This document shows, one piece after another, positions 1 to 10,138 of a stretch of DNA of 64,000 nucleotides; positions within the stretch are counted from its first letter, which is position 1; every line of letters begins with the position of its first letter. Under the pieces are notes generated by a model, which was not told the DNA's origin, ran no database searches, and saw only the letters and a program-made list of their open reading frames with translations. Source of the DNA: Aeromicrobium sp. A1-2 (GTDB lineage: Bacteria; Actinomycetota; Actinomycetes; Propionibacteriales; Nocardioidaceae); assembly GCF_003443875.1 (NCBI RefSeq), contig NZ_CP027482.1, positions 2,604,001 through 2,668,000 of the forward strand, written 5' to 3'. The position numbers were made by a program, and so were the translations under genes.

Positions 1-294
1 TTCGTCGACGCGAGCGCGATCAACGAGGGCAAGATCAGTCGCGGTTGGCCGACCGCGAGAAAGCGCATCTCATGGGCCGGGGAGATCGTCATCATCGACA
101 CCACGAATCTGACCTCGGACGCCAACAAGGTCGCGCTTGCGACCCGATCCGACTCGGTCCTGCTGGCCCGCTCCACGACCGACGATGCCCTGGCACTGCG
201 CCGGTTGGCCGGGCTGCTGCGCTCCAAGAGCGTCGACATCGCCCTGACGGCACTGTTTCCGCCGCGGCCGGAGATGATCACGCTCAACCGCTAG
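1..294 (+). CDS. C-terminal end of a CpsD/CapB-like polysaccharide co-polymerase or tyrosine kinase (5' truncated)
   Basis: Only the last 97 codons are inside the window; frame 1 is open from base 1 to a TAG at 292-294. The visible text has VIIDTTNLTSDAN followed by DSVLLARSTTDDALALRR. This resembles the end of the P-loop ATPase domain of Wzz/BY-kinase proteins, where a Walker B-like IID is followed by a beta strand carrying VLL and a helix. Such proteins control chain length in capsule or exopolysaccharide export at the inner membrane. The downstream methyltransferase, flippase and ligase-like genes fit a glycan locus. The call rests on a short fragment, so another ParA/MinD-type ATPase is possible. 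Confidence 0.5.
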   Translation, partial: FVDASAINEGKISRGWPTARKRISWAGEIVIIDTTNLTSDANKVALATRSDSVLLARSTTDDALALRRLAGLLRSKSVDIALTALFPPRPEMITLNR

Positions 295-342
295 ACCCAA
301 CCCGGGGCGGACTGGCGGCCCGTACGACGACGAGGACATCCC

Positions 343-1086
343 ATGGGCGACGCACGACGCACGCTGGCCGACTACTTCGAGCTGGTCGATGTGGCGCAAG
401 ACCGCCTAAACGGCACCAACGCGACCGACTCGCGGTTGCGCAGGATCACCAAGCACGCCGTGCCGGTCCGATTCCGGGGCACCGCGCGCATGCTCGTGAC
501 GGATGCGATCACCCCGATCCAGCGACGCAAGGCACGACGCATCCAGCAGGAGCCCCCGGCGCTCCGCCTGCACCTGGGCAGCGGCGGCCAGCCGAAGTCG
601 GGCTGGCTCAACGTTGACCTGGCCGGCGATCCCGTCGAGCTGGTCTGGGACCTCGCTCACGGAGTGCCGTTCGAGGACGCCCGTGTCGATGCGATCTTCC
701 ACGAGCACCTGCTCGAGCACATCCCGCTCCGAGCCGGCGCGGGCCTGCTGGACGAGTGCTACCGGGTCCTGCGGCCCGGTGGGATCCTGCGAGTCGGCGT
801 GCCTGACGCAGGCGCGTTGCTGGAGTCCTACACCGGCGACGGGACGTACATCGGCGCGCTGCATCCCGACCGGCCGACCCGCATGCTCGCGCTCCAGGAG
901 CTCTTCTACTGGCACCGCCACACCACGATGTTCGACGAGGAGACGCTGGCGCTGCTGTTCCGTGCAGCTGGATTCCCGGAGCCGTCCAGACGGTCCTTCG
1001 GCGAATCCGACCTCGACTCCGCACCGGACACCGAGCGGCGTCGCGCCGAGACGCTCTACATGGAGGCGCGCAAGCCGCTGGCCTGA
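343..1086 (+). CDS. SAM-dependent class I methyltransferase
   Basis: A 247-residue protein with a Rossmann methyltransferase core. The SAM-binding glycine motif LHLGSGG lies near residues 76-82. It is followed by EHLLEH near 121-126 and the post-core RVLRPGG near 141-147, the arrangement of Methyltransf_11-type enzymes that act on sugars or small molecules. The N-terminal 70 residues carry no clear motif. It follows the CpsD-like gene by 48 bp on the same strand and ends 3 bp before the convergent flippase gene, so it probably modifies a cell-surface glycan. The substrate cannot be read from sequence. Confidence 0.75.
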   Translation: MGDARRTLADYFELVDVAQDRLNGTNATDSRLRRITKHAVPVRFRGTARMLVTDAITPIQRRKARRIQQEPPALRLHLGSGGQPKSGWLNVDLAGDPVELVWDLAHGVPFEDARVDAIFHEHLLEHIPLRAGAGLLDECYRVLRPGGILRVGVPDAGALLESYTGDGTYIGALHPDRPTRMLALQELFYWHRHTTMFDEETLALLFRAAGFPEPSRRSFGESDLDSAPDTERRRAETLYMEARKPLA

Positions 1087-1089
1087 TGC

Positions 1090-2589
1090 TCAGCTGCGAT
1101 GCTCGGCCAGCGCGACCAGTCCAAGCCGGTGACGCAGCGGCCAGCTGACGACGAGGTACACCACGGCGACTGTCGCAATGGTGCCGAGCATGACGCTCAG
1201 CGACGAGCCGAAGGCGATCCGCGACCCGACGGTGAGGGTGCCGGCGACGCCGATCGCGAGAGCCGCGGCCGACCACAGGTGCCGACCGGCGGGGCTGACG
1301 CCCATGAGTCCCTGCACCTGCCACACGACGACCACCGTGTCGATCACGATCGTGATGGCCCACGCCAGCGCCGCGCCGTCGATGCCCCACAACGGGATCA
1401 ACACGAGATCCAGGGCGATGTTGAGCGTCAGCGCAAGAGACTTGTCGGCCAGCTGCCAGCTGCTGCGACCGCCCATCAACAGGATCGTCTGCACCGTGCC
1501 GGCCGCCGTCGCCAAGGCCATCGCGAGGCTCAGCACCGCGAGCGAGGTGGCCCCGTCGGAAAACCCCGGCCCGAACAGCGACAGGACGGTGTCGCCAAAG
1601 ATCGCGAGCACCAGGAAGAACGGCCACGCCAGCCAGATCATTGTTGCTGTCACCAGGCCGTAGATCTCCCGGGCCTCATGTGTCGCTCCGCGGGCCAGGG
1701 CAGCACTGATCTGCGGGCCCACCGCCACCCGTGCGGCCTGCTGGATCACCTCACCGGCCCGGGCGCACCGGGTCACGACGGCGTAGATGCCGGCCTGTGC
1801 GGGTGAGGCGAGCGCGCCCACCAGGATGACGTCCATCCACTCAAGCAGGATCTCGACGGCCGCCGCGACTCCTCGCGTTGCACTGAAGCCCCAGAACTCG
1901 GCCGAAAGCCTCCGCCGGTCGGACGGTCGGACCGGTGCGACACGCAGGCTGCCGGCGTGACGTGTCGTCAGACGCGCGACCGCCGCCACGGCGAGTGCGA
2001 GCACCACCGCAACCGGCGCCAACCAGGAGCCGAGCACCCCGATGACACCCCAGCCGGCCAGGACTGCCACGCCCACGCCGAGCAGCCGCATCACAGGGAG
2101 GGTGATGTTCTGCAGAAGGGGATAGGACACGACGTCGCCGAGTCCCCGCGAGATCGCGAGTGTGACCGCCAGCAGAGCCGACAGCACCGCGACACCGGCC
2201 GCGATGACGATCAGCCCGCCGGGCAACGGCGCGAACAGATCGGGATACGTCGAGGTGGCCCCCGCGACCACGGCGACGAGGACCACGCCGGTGATGAGGA
2301 CCGGAGCCACCGCCATCCGGACCAGAGCGGGAACGTCGGCCAGGCGTCCACGGGCGCGAGCGGCGGAGACGTACCGGACGAGCCCGGTGTCGGCGCCCAG
2401 CTCGGTGACGTTCGAGACGATCATGAAGACCGCCACCACCAGGAAGTAGGTGCCCGCCCCCTCGGTGCCCAGGTGTCGGCCGATGACTGCGGCGAGCAGG
2501 AGACCGATCAGCGAGCCCGTGGCACCGCCCGCCAGGTTGACGACACCTGCCCAGGCGATCCCGCGCGACTGGATCGTCAGGTCAGCCAT
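1090..2589 (-). CDS. Oligosaccharide flippase / lipid-linked glycan exporter (MOP superfamily)
   Basis: A 499-residue polytopic protein with about twelve to fourteen hydrophobic segments. It begins MADLTIQSRGIAW and continues with a glycine-rich first helix, as in Wzx and RfbX-like polysaccharide flippases. These move undecaprenyl-linked repeat units across the membrane. A longer open frame extends upstream, but it lies inside the ligase-like gene and reads as low-complexity Ser/Cys text. The ATG at 2589 is therefore the better start and gives an 8-bp overlap with the upstream gene. It is the last gene of the leftward block that begins at 7997. Confidence 0.8.
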   Translation of the reverse strand: MADLTIQSRGIAWAGVVNLAGGATGSLIGLLLAAVIGRHLGTEGAGTYFLVVAVFMIVSNVTELGADTGLVRYVSAARARGRLADVPALVRMAVAPVLITGVVLVAVVAGATSTYPDLFAPLPGGLIVIAAGVAVLSALLAVTLAISRGLGDVVSYPLLQNITLPVMRLLGVGVAVLAGWGVIGVLGSWLAPVAVVLALAVAAVARLTTRHAGSLRVAPVRPSDRRRLSAEFWGFSATRGVAAAVEILLEWMDVILVGALASPAQAGIYAVVTRCARAGEVIQQAARVAVGPQISAALARGATHEAREIYGLVTATMIWLAWPFFLVLAIFGDTVLSLFGPGFSDGATSLAVLSLAMALATAAGTVQTILLMGGRSSWQLADKSLALTLNIALDLVLIPLWGIDGAALAWAITIVIDTVVVVWQVQGLMGVSPAGRHLWSAAALAIGVAGTLTVGSRIAFGSSLSVMLGTIATVAVVYLVVSWPLRHRLGLVALAEHRS

Positions 2590-3883
2590 CGGCGATGGCA
2601 GGGCCGGAGCCCGTCTCGTCCAGTCCGTAGCGCCGGCGCAGCAGGACCGCGGCGACCAGCATGATCGTGAGGAACTGCATGATGTCGAGCCCGTAGACCA
2701 CGATGATGACACTCGCCACGACGAGCACACTGTGGAGCACCAGATCGACATCACCCGGGGCTCGCATCGTCCGCAAGGTCGTGCCCCAGAGGAACAGCAG
2801 GAACAGGGTCAGCCCCACGAACCCAAAGCTGAACATCAGCATCCAGACGTAGCCCTGGGTGCCCAGAGATATCTCCTGGGAGGGCGAAGGACGTGGTGCG
2901 CCGTAGCCGAGCAGCGGCGACTGGAGCGTCCGCGTGAAGGTCTCCTGATAAAGGGAGAACCGTGTGCCGGAGGAGTCGCCGTACTGTTGACGGGTCGAGA
3001 TCTGGGACAGCAGCCCGTTGCCGATCAGGACCACCGCACCGATGGCCCCCAGGATCGCGATCGTCAGGACCGGAGCCGCTCGGTCACGCAGCGCGAGGCG
3101 GACCACGACGTAGACCGCAGCGAGCGCCAGGCCGGCGAACATCCCGCGGTTGCCCGTCGCCATCGCGGGAGCGATCATGGCGGCCAGGCCCACGACGACC
3201 GCAGCACGCAGCGGTCGCGACCGGGTCATCATGAAGGCGGCGACGGCGACAGGGGTCAGCAGCACGATCGCGACTCCCCAGCTGTTGGCGTAGGGGAACG
3301 GCGCCGACGGTCGGACGAAGGTCTGCGGCGATCCGAAGGGGTGCTGGACCTCGGCGAACGGTGGGAAGAACAGGTCGCGGACGTACTCGTTGCCGGTCAG
3401 CGAGTCGGGGAGCAGCAGACCCACCGGGGTGGTCAGCCGCACCTCGGGGAACGCCATTCCCAGCAGTCCGCCGGCGATCGTCACGAACCACACGAACGTC
3501 AGGGCATTGACGATCCGGCGCCGGCTCAGGGCCACACCCGCACTGATCGTGTAGACGAACGCCGTGCCGACGACGGCCAGGATCGAGAAGCGGTAGAGCA
3601 GGCCCAGCATGCGGGCCGTGGAGTCGATCATGACGGCGCACGGGACGACCCAGACGACGAACGCCGTGAACGCGTAGACACCGGGGACGAACCGCACGGC
3701 GCGGCTGTGCGCGAGGAAGGACAGCATCACGACCGAGAGCAGCACGCCGGCAATGACGGTGGCGCCGAGCGTCCAGAAGATCGGGAAGCCCCACAGCAGC
3801 GCGAGGACCGGCCACGCCGGCAGGCTGTCGCGGTCCGCGTCGGTCGTGGCGACCGCGGAACGGGAGGCGGTCGTGGCACTCAC
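2582..3883 (-). CDS. O-antigen ligase / WaaL-Wzy-like membrane protein
   Basis: A 433-residue membrane protein with about ten or more hydrophobic helices and a long external loop in the middle (around SLTGNEYVRDLFFPP). It is of the O-antigen ligase or polymerase type, which joins or polymerises lipid-linked glycans. The start is taken as GTG at 3883, because the preceding open frame is Arg/Ala-rich shadow of the upstream gene. This GTG overlaps the upstream TGA by four bases (GTGA). Its position between a flippase and a CDP-alcohol transferase supports a role in surface polymer assembly. Ligase and polymerase cannot be told apart here. Confidence 0.7.
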   Translation of the reverse strand: MSATTASRSAVATTDADRDSLPAWPVLALLWGFPIFWTLGATVIAGVLLSVVMLSFLAHSRAVRFVPGVYAFTAFVVWVVPCAVMIDSTARMLGLLYRFSILAVVGTAFVYTISAGVALSRRRIVNALTFVWFVTIAGGLLGMAFPEVRLTTPVGLLLPDSLTGNEYVRDLFFPPFAEVQHPFGSPQTFVRPSAPFPYANSWGVAIVLLTPVAVAAFMMTRSRPLRAAVVVGLAAMIAPAMATGNRGMFAGLALAAVYVVVRLALRDRAAPVLTIAILGAIGAVVLIGNGLLSQISTRQQYGDSSGTRFSLYQETFTRTLQSPLLGYGAPRPSPSQEISLGTQGYVWMLMFSFGFVGLTLFLLFLWGTTLRTMRAPGDVDLVLHSVLVVASVIIVVYGLDIMQFLTIMLVAAVLLRRRYGLDETGSGPAIADG

Positions 3884-4608
3884 GCCGCACCTGCCGAGAG
3901 CGACAGAAGCTCGCGGTGTCGGCGCACGAGGGTTGCCGCGAGCAGCAGCGCGTTGAGCACGCCCAGCAGCCCGTATGCGCACAGGAAGGCCGTGCTCCAG
4001 GGCCACAGGAGCACGACCAGGTTGACCAGCCCGGTGTCCGCCGGTGTCTGGATCCAGGCATGGAACCGCGGCACGGCCCCCCGACCGGCAACCGGGTCAC
4101 GGCCCGCGAGCTGCTCGGCCAGGATCTGGGCGAAGAAGCGGACCGTGGCAACCAGGGCGAAGGCCAACGGGATCAACAGGACCGCGTCCGACACGTCGGT
4201 AAAGCGGTGCAGCCCCACCAGGATCGCGAGGTGGAACAGCAGGTGCCGGGCGGAGTCGACGACGTGGTCCAGCCACTCCCCCGCCGGCGACCCGCCGCCA
4301 CGCAGGCGAGCGAGCTGCCCGTCGGCGGAGTCGAGTGCGAAGCCGAGCTGGAGCAGGAGCATCGCGCCGATCGCCATCGTGATCCCCGGCCGGGCGGTGA
4401 CCAGCACCGTCGCACCGCCCAGGAAGGCCGCGAAGCTGGCGGCGGTCATGTGATTGGGGGTCAGCCGTCCCTGTGCCGCCACCGCGGCGAGTCCCCTGCC
4501 CAGTCGACGATTGACCGCTCGCATGTACCAGGGAACGCCTGCGCCGCTCTTCTGCGCTCGAGCAAGCTCCTGGTAGGCCGCGCGGGCGCCGGTGCCGGAC
4601 CCGGTCAT
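3880..4608 (-). CDS. CDP-alcohol phosphatidyltransferase family membrane enzyme
   Basis: A 242-residue protein with the complete family motif at residues 93-118: D93, D96-G97, A100-R101, G110, D114 and D118. These are the metal- and CDP-binding residues. The enzymes move a phosphoalcohol from CDP-alcohol to an acceptor alcohol such as inositol, glycerol phosphate or choline. Several transmembrane helices follow. It overlaps the upstream surface-protein gene by four bases (ATGA) and the downstream ligase-like gene by four. The context suggests it makes a lipid anchor or a phosphodiester-linked glycan substituent. The acceptor is unknown. Confidence 0.85.
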   Translation of the reverse strand: MTGSGTGARAAYQELARAQKSGAGVPWYMRAVNRRLGRGLAAVAAQGRLTPNHMTAASFAAFLGGATVLVTARPGITMAIGAMLLLQLGFALDSADGQLARLRGGGSPAGEWLDHVVDSARHLLFHLAILVGLHRFTDVSDAVLLIPLAFALVATVRFFAQILAEQLAGRDPVAGRGAVPRFHAWIQTPADTGLVNLVVLLWPWSTAFLCAYGLLGVLNALLLAATLVRRHRELLSLSAGAA

Positions 4609-7600
4609 GAGATCGCGATCAGGGCCAGGTCCATGCTCGCGCTCGGCGTGGAGCGGTAGTGCGAGTGCATCTCGACCGCGATGACGTTCTTGCCGGCGCG
4701 GATGGCCGACAGCGGGACGTCGAGGGTCACCGGGTTCGCGATGGCTGTCGCGGTGTTGGGAGCCGAGAGTGCGTACATGTTCGGGCTCACGTCCCCCGTA
4801 GGCAGGTTCGACCGTCCGATCTCGATGCCGTTGACATAGACCACGACGCCGTCATCCGCACGAGTCGTGATCTCGAGCGCCGATATCGAGGCTGGGTCGG
4901 CCACGTCGAAGGTCCGTCGGTAGTAGGACGCGAGCGCGCGATCGCCGGTCGTCGGTGTGTCGATGTCGGTCGCGATCGGACCGGTGCCCCAGCCCAGTGG
5001 CGCGGCTCCGGTCGACCACCCACTGACGTCGAAGGAAGCCTCAGCCCAGCCGGCCGGGACCGTGACGTCCCGGTCGAACAGATAGGACCACGTCGATCGG
5101 GCCGGCACCAGCGCCACCGCCTGGCTTGCCGGCTGAGGAGCGTTCGCGCCGGCCGTCGCGACGATCGCGGCGTCCATGCTGGTCGAGCTGGTCGACCGGT
5201 AGTTGGAGTGGACCTCGACGGCCACCGAGTTCGAGCCGATCTTGAGCAGTGACACCGGGATCTCGAACTTCGCCGGGGACGCCGCCGCGGTCGAGGTGCT
5301 CGGCGCCGACAGCGCGTACGTGCCGCTGGTCAACGTGCCGGCCGGGAGGTTCGACCGCCCTACCTCGGTGCCGTTGACGTACACCGCGACACCATCGTCG
5401 GCCCGGGTCGTCAGGTCGACCGTGCCGTACTTCGCGCCGGCCGGGATCGTGAACGTCGTCCGGTGATAGGACGTCAGCGCGCGGGCGCTCGCCGGGGTGA
5501 CGTCGATGTTGGTCGAGATGGGTCCGCTGCCCCAGCCGAGGGGCGCCGTACCGGTCTGCCACGAGGAGTCGTCGTAGAACGACTCGCGCCACGTGCTCGG
5601 CAGGGACGTTGCGGAATCGAAGAAGTACGCCCAGGTCGCCGCGCTCGACAGCAGCGTCGTCGTGGCCGTGGTCGTCGGGGTGACACCTGCGGTCGATGCG
5701 GATCGGTTGCCCCAATCATCGGCCGACCGCACGAAGAATCGGTCGCCGGGCGCCGAGCCCGCGACCGTGGTGGTCGTCGACGAGGTCGTCGCCACGACGC
5801 GGTCGTTGCGCAGCACCTCGTACGTCACACCCGACGTCGAGCTGGCGCTCCACGTCAGTTTCGCGTCGGCACCGGTTGCGGTGACCGCAAGCCCGGCGGG
5901 CTTGCCGGGCGCCGTGTGCGGACGTGCCGCAAAGCGCACGAATCCACCGACCCAGCCGTTGCTGCCGTTCTCCTTGACCGCCGAGGTCATGGTGCCACCG
6001 GCCCACAGGGTGCCGTCGGCGGCGACCTTCAGCGCCCACGCGCCCCGACCGCTGCGCGCCTTCATCTCGGGTGTGAAGTCGGGGACATAGTCACCTGTCG
6101 TGGCGTCCCAGGCGCCGACGAAGAAGATCTTGTCTGCCTGGGACCAGCTGATGTTGGTCGAGCCCGGGCTCGTCGAGTCGTACAAGGCGGTGTCGGAGTA
6201 GTTCCAGTTGAGGCAGTGGCAGCCCGCGAAGACCAGCCCGTTGCCCTTCTCGATCGCCTGGATGTCGCCGCCGGCCTTGGTGATGTGCTTGTTCTCCAGC
6301 GCGAAGGTGCCCGTGTTGTACGAGAACATGCTGTGCTGCGAGCCGCCGAGCCAGACCTTGTTGCCAACCTGCTTGATCGCCTGCTGATAGCGGGCCGATC
6401 CAGCCGTGCTGAACGTCGGCTGCCACGTCGGCGTGATCCGCGGGGCGCCGGTTGCGGTGCTGAACGCGGCCGCGCGGTCGGCCGTCACACCCTTGGCCGT
6501 CGTGAAATAGCCCGAAAAGTAGACCCGGCTCTTGTCGTCGCTGACGTCCAGCGCGGTGCCGGTGCCGTTGAACTCGGGATTCCAGCTGTTGTCCGGTACA
6601 CCGTTCGACAGCTGGATCCGGGCCGCGCCCTTGGCGTAGCGGTCCGAGATGCCCGGCTTGACCAGGTGTGTGAAGGCGCCGGTCAGATACAGGTAGGTGC
6701 CATCGGTGTCCAGGCCCCGCACCGAGACCGTGGGAGCCGTCATACGGTTCTCGACGTTGGCCTGCCAGCTCGTGTCGAGGGCTCCGGTCGTCGGGTTGAG
6801 CACCACCAGGCCCGCGCGCGTTGCGCCGCTGACCTTGGTGAACTCGCCGCCGACGGCCAGTCGTCCGTCGGGCAGGGCCAGCAGCGACTTGACCTGGTTG
6901 TCCAGGACGGGAGCAAAGCCGGGGATGTAGTCGCCGGTCGTGGCGTTGAACGCCGCCAGGTAGGGCCGTGCCACCTTCTCGGCGCCGGTGGCGTTCGCAC
7001 CCTTCTGCACCGTCGTGAAGTTGCCGCCGACGTACATGACGTTGCCGATCTGCGCGAACGCCTGGACCTCGGACGCAGTCTCTGCGCCGCCCGCGGCCCC
7101 GAGGCCTGTGACGCCCCAGTCGGAGGTCAGCGAGCCGTTGCGCGGAACGGCCTTGATGGTCTGCGCGGCGGTGCCGGCACTGGGGATCGCGGCGAAGGTC
7201 AGGTCGCTCGTGCGCAGCTTGGGCCGGATGAAGACCTGGGAGAATGGACTGCCGTAGTAGCCATTCGAGGCCGAGGAGTAGATGTAGCTGCTCGCCGAGG
7301 TCGACCCGATGCCGTTCTGCCCGAAGTTGAAGCCGCGGACATAGTTGTTCTTCGACGACTCGTACGTCCACAGTCGGCGGTAGGCCGAGTCGGATCCGAA
7401 CTCGTACGTCGTGGTGTTGCTGGCGGCGACGCCGTCGAGGTTCGCGGCGGCGATGCCGAGCCCCGCGCCGAGCGCCCACGTCCAGCGATCGCGTGACTTG
7501 TACGTCCAGCGGGTCTCCTGCCAGTTCGTGCCACTCTGGTTGGTCGCCCGGCGGACCCGGACACCGTCGGAGAACGAGTCGAAGCGACGGCCACCCATCA

Positions 7601-7997
7601 GCCCGTTGATGACGTTCGCGTCGAGCTGGCGCGGGGAGAACGCCCCCGTGCCGGTCACGGTCCCGGCGACCTGCGCCGGCGTGCCTGCGCCGTTGTAGTC
7701 GTACGTCCAATTCTCGCGGCCCCGGCCGACGAGCTCCCAGCCGCCGCCGTCCGTCGTCATGTCGCAGTAGATCTCGGTCGGGACCTGCAGCTGCGGGGTC
7801 AGGATCCAGTAGACGCCGCCGGGCGCCGAGGAGTTGACCTGCTTGGCCTCCCAGCACGAGGCCGCGGCGGTCGGCTGGGTCGTACCGTCATTGCCCACTG
7901 CCGCCTGGGCGGCCCCACCGGTGCCGATGAGCACTCCGGCCGCGAGGACCGCGACAGCCAGCCAGGGACGAAGAGGGCGGAGCTTGGGAGTGGGCAC
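4605..7997 (-). CDS. Large secreted multidomain protein: fibrinogen-like, propeller, FnIII and two C-terminal repeats
   Basis: An 1130-residue exported protein. Residues 1-32 are a signal peptide ending AQA before AVGNDG. A fibrinogen-C-like domain covers roughly 48-265 (YCDMTTDGGGWELV is typical). Next comes a long region, about 290-690, with recurring MYVGGNF, RLAVGGEF and LYLTGAF strands that looks like a beta-propeller. An FnIII-like domain (about 693-775) and two homologous C-terminal modules of about 160 residues follow, each with TTRADDGV, VYVNG and GRSNLP, resembling carbohydrate-binding jelly rolls. No LPXTG motif or C-terminal transmembrane helix is present. The GTG start follows a TGAGGAA ribosome site. 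It is translationally coupled to the glycan genes. Confidence 0.8.
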   Translation of the reverse strand: MPTPKLRPLRPWLAVAVLAAGVLIGTGGAAQAAVGNDGTTQPTAAASCWEAKQVNSSAPGGVYWILTPQLQVPTEIYCDMTTDGGGWELVGRGRENWTYDYNGAGTPAQVAGTVTGTGAFSPRQLDANVINGLMGGRRFDSFSDGVRVRRATNQSGTNWQETRWTYKSRDRWTWALGAGLGIAAANLDGVAASNTTTYEFGSDSAYRRLWTYESSKNNYVRGFNFGQNGIGSTSASSYIYSSASNGYYGSPFSQVFIRPKLRTSDLTFAAIPSAGTAAQTIKAVPRNGSLTSDWGVTGLGAAGGAETASEVQAFAQIGNVMYVGGNFTTVQKGANATGAEKVARPYLAAFNATTGDYIPGFAPVLDNQVKSLLALPDGRLAVGGEFTKVSGATRAGLVVLNPTTGALDTSWQANVENRMTAPTVSVRGLDTDGTYLYLTGAFTHLVKPGISDRYAKGAARIQLSNGVPDNSWNPEFNGTGTALDVSDDKSRVYFSGYFTTAKGVTADRAAAFSTATGAPRITPTWQPTFSTAGSARYQQAIKQVGNKVWLGGSQHSMFSYNTGTFALENKHITKAGGDIQAIEKGNGLVFAGCHCLNWNYSDTALYDSTSPGSTNISWSQADKIFFVGAWDATTGDYVPDFTPEMKARSGRGAWALKVAADGTLWAGGTMTSAVKENGSNGWVGGFVRFAARPHTAPGKPAGLAVTATGADAKLTWSASSTSGVTYEVLRNDRVVATTSSTTTTVAGSAPGDRFFVRSADDWGNRSASTAGVTPTTTATTTLLSSAATWAYFFDSATSLPSTWRESFYDDSSWQTGTAPLGWGSGPISTNIDVTPASARALTSYHRTTFTIPAGAKYGTVDLTTRADDGVAVYVNGTEVGRSNLPAGTLTSGTYALSAPSTSTAAASPAKFEIPVSLLKIGSNSVAVEVHSNYRSTSSTSMDAAIVATAGANAPQPASQAVALVPARSTWSYLFDRDVTVPAGWAEASFDVSGWSTGAAPLGWGTGPIATDIDTPTTGDRALASYYRRTFDVADPASISALEITTRADDGVVVYVNGIEIGRSNLPTGDVSPNMYALSAPNTATAIANPVTLDVPLSAIRAGKNVIAVEMHSHYRSTPSASMDLALIAIS

Positions 7998-8120
7998 GAC
8001 AATTCCTCAGGTGGACCGACAGTGACAGGGACGCCGGCAGCGCCGAGTCCTTCAGAGGTCAAGAGGGTCCACCCGCCCGGTCATGACGACAGTCGCTCCC
8101 CGAAGCTGCCGAGACCCGGC

Positions 8121-8510
8121 TCACGGGGCGGCGTACGTGCTCAGCTCTGCTGTCTCCTCCTCGGTGAAGATGCGCGACCGGATGATGAACCGGTTGCCGG
8201 TCGGCCCCTCGATCGAGAAGCCCGCTCCGCGACCCGGGACGACGTCGATCGTGATGTGCGTGTGCGACCAGTACGCGAACTGCTCGCGCGATATCCACAC
8301 CGGCGCGACCTCGGTCGCTCCGTACTCCAGGTCGCCGAGATGCACGTCCTGGTGCCCGGTCATGAACGTGCCCTGCGTGAAGCACATCGGCGCGGAACCG
8401 TCACAGCACCCGCCGGACTGGTGGAACATCAGGGGCTGCGCGTGCGAGTCCCGCAGGCTGCGGAGGAGCTCCGCAGCCTGCGGGGTGATCGCGACGCGTT
8501 CCACCGTCAC
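8121..8510 (-). CDS. DUF779 protein, small Cys-rich partner of aldehyde dehydrogenase
   Basis: A 129-residue protein that reads as DUF779 along its length, with the conserved cluster SGGCCDGSAPMC and His-containing segments (GHQDVHLG, WSHTHITIDV). Cys and His residues suggest metal binding, but I know of no firm biochemical role. The GTG start lies 25 bp after the aldehyde dehydrogenase stop, so the two are almost certainly one transcript. DUF779 genes commonly sit next to ExaC/AcoD-type aldehyde dehydrogenases, which supports a shared function. Confidence 0.85.
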   Translation of the reverse strand: MTVERVAITPQAAELLRSLRDSHAQPLMFHQSGGCCDGSAPMCFTQGTFMTGHQDVHLGDLEYGATEVAPVWISREQFAYWSHTHITIDVVPGRGAGFSIEGPTGNRFIIRSRIFTEEETAELSTYAAP

Positions 8511-8535
8511 GCGTGCCTCAGGGTGTGGGCACCCA

Positions 8536-10059
<1,524 letters not shown>

Positions 10060-10089
10060 GGGAACTCCTTCGACTTGGGTGGGACTTAA

Positions 10090-10103
10090 GTGACGCTAGT
10101 CAC
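10090..10103. promoter_or_regulatory. GTGAC-N4-GTCAC inverted repeat upstream of the aldehyde dehydrogenase
   Basis: Perfect 5-bp arms (10090-10094 and 10099-10103) around GCTA, 31 bp upstream of the dehydrogenase start. The same arms with the same spacing occur before the adjacent GAF regulator gene. That makes it a candidate binding site for this regulator. Confidence 0.5.
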
Positions 10104-10138
10104 ACCCCCGTTGCAAGGAAGTTGCGGCGGCCGGGAAC

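Noticed and set aside
2450-4453. Long plus-strand frame over the flippase and ligase genes
   Set aside because: Arg/Asp/Gln-rich low-complexity text opposite well-supported minus-strand genes; a GC-bias shadow.
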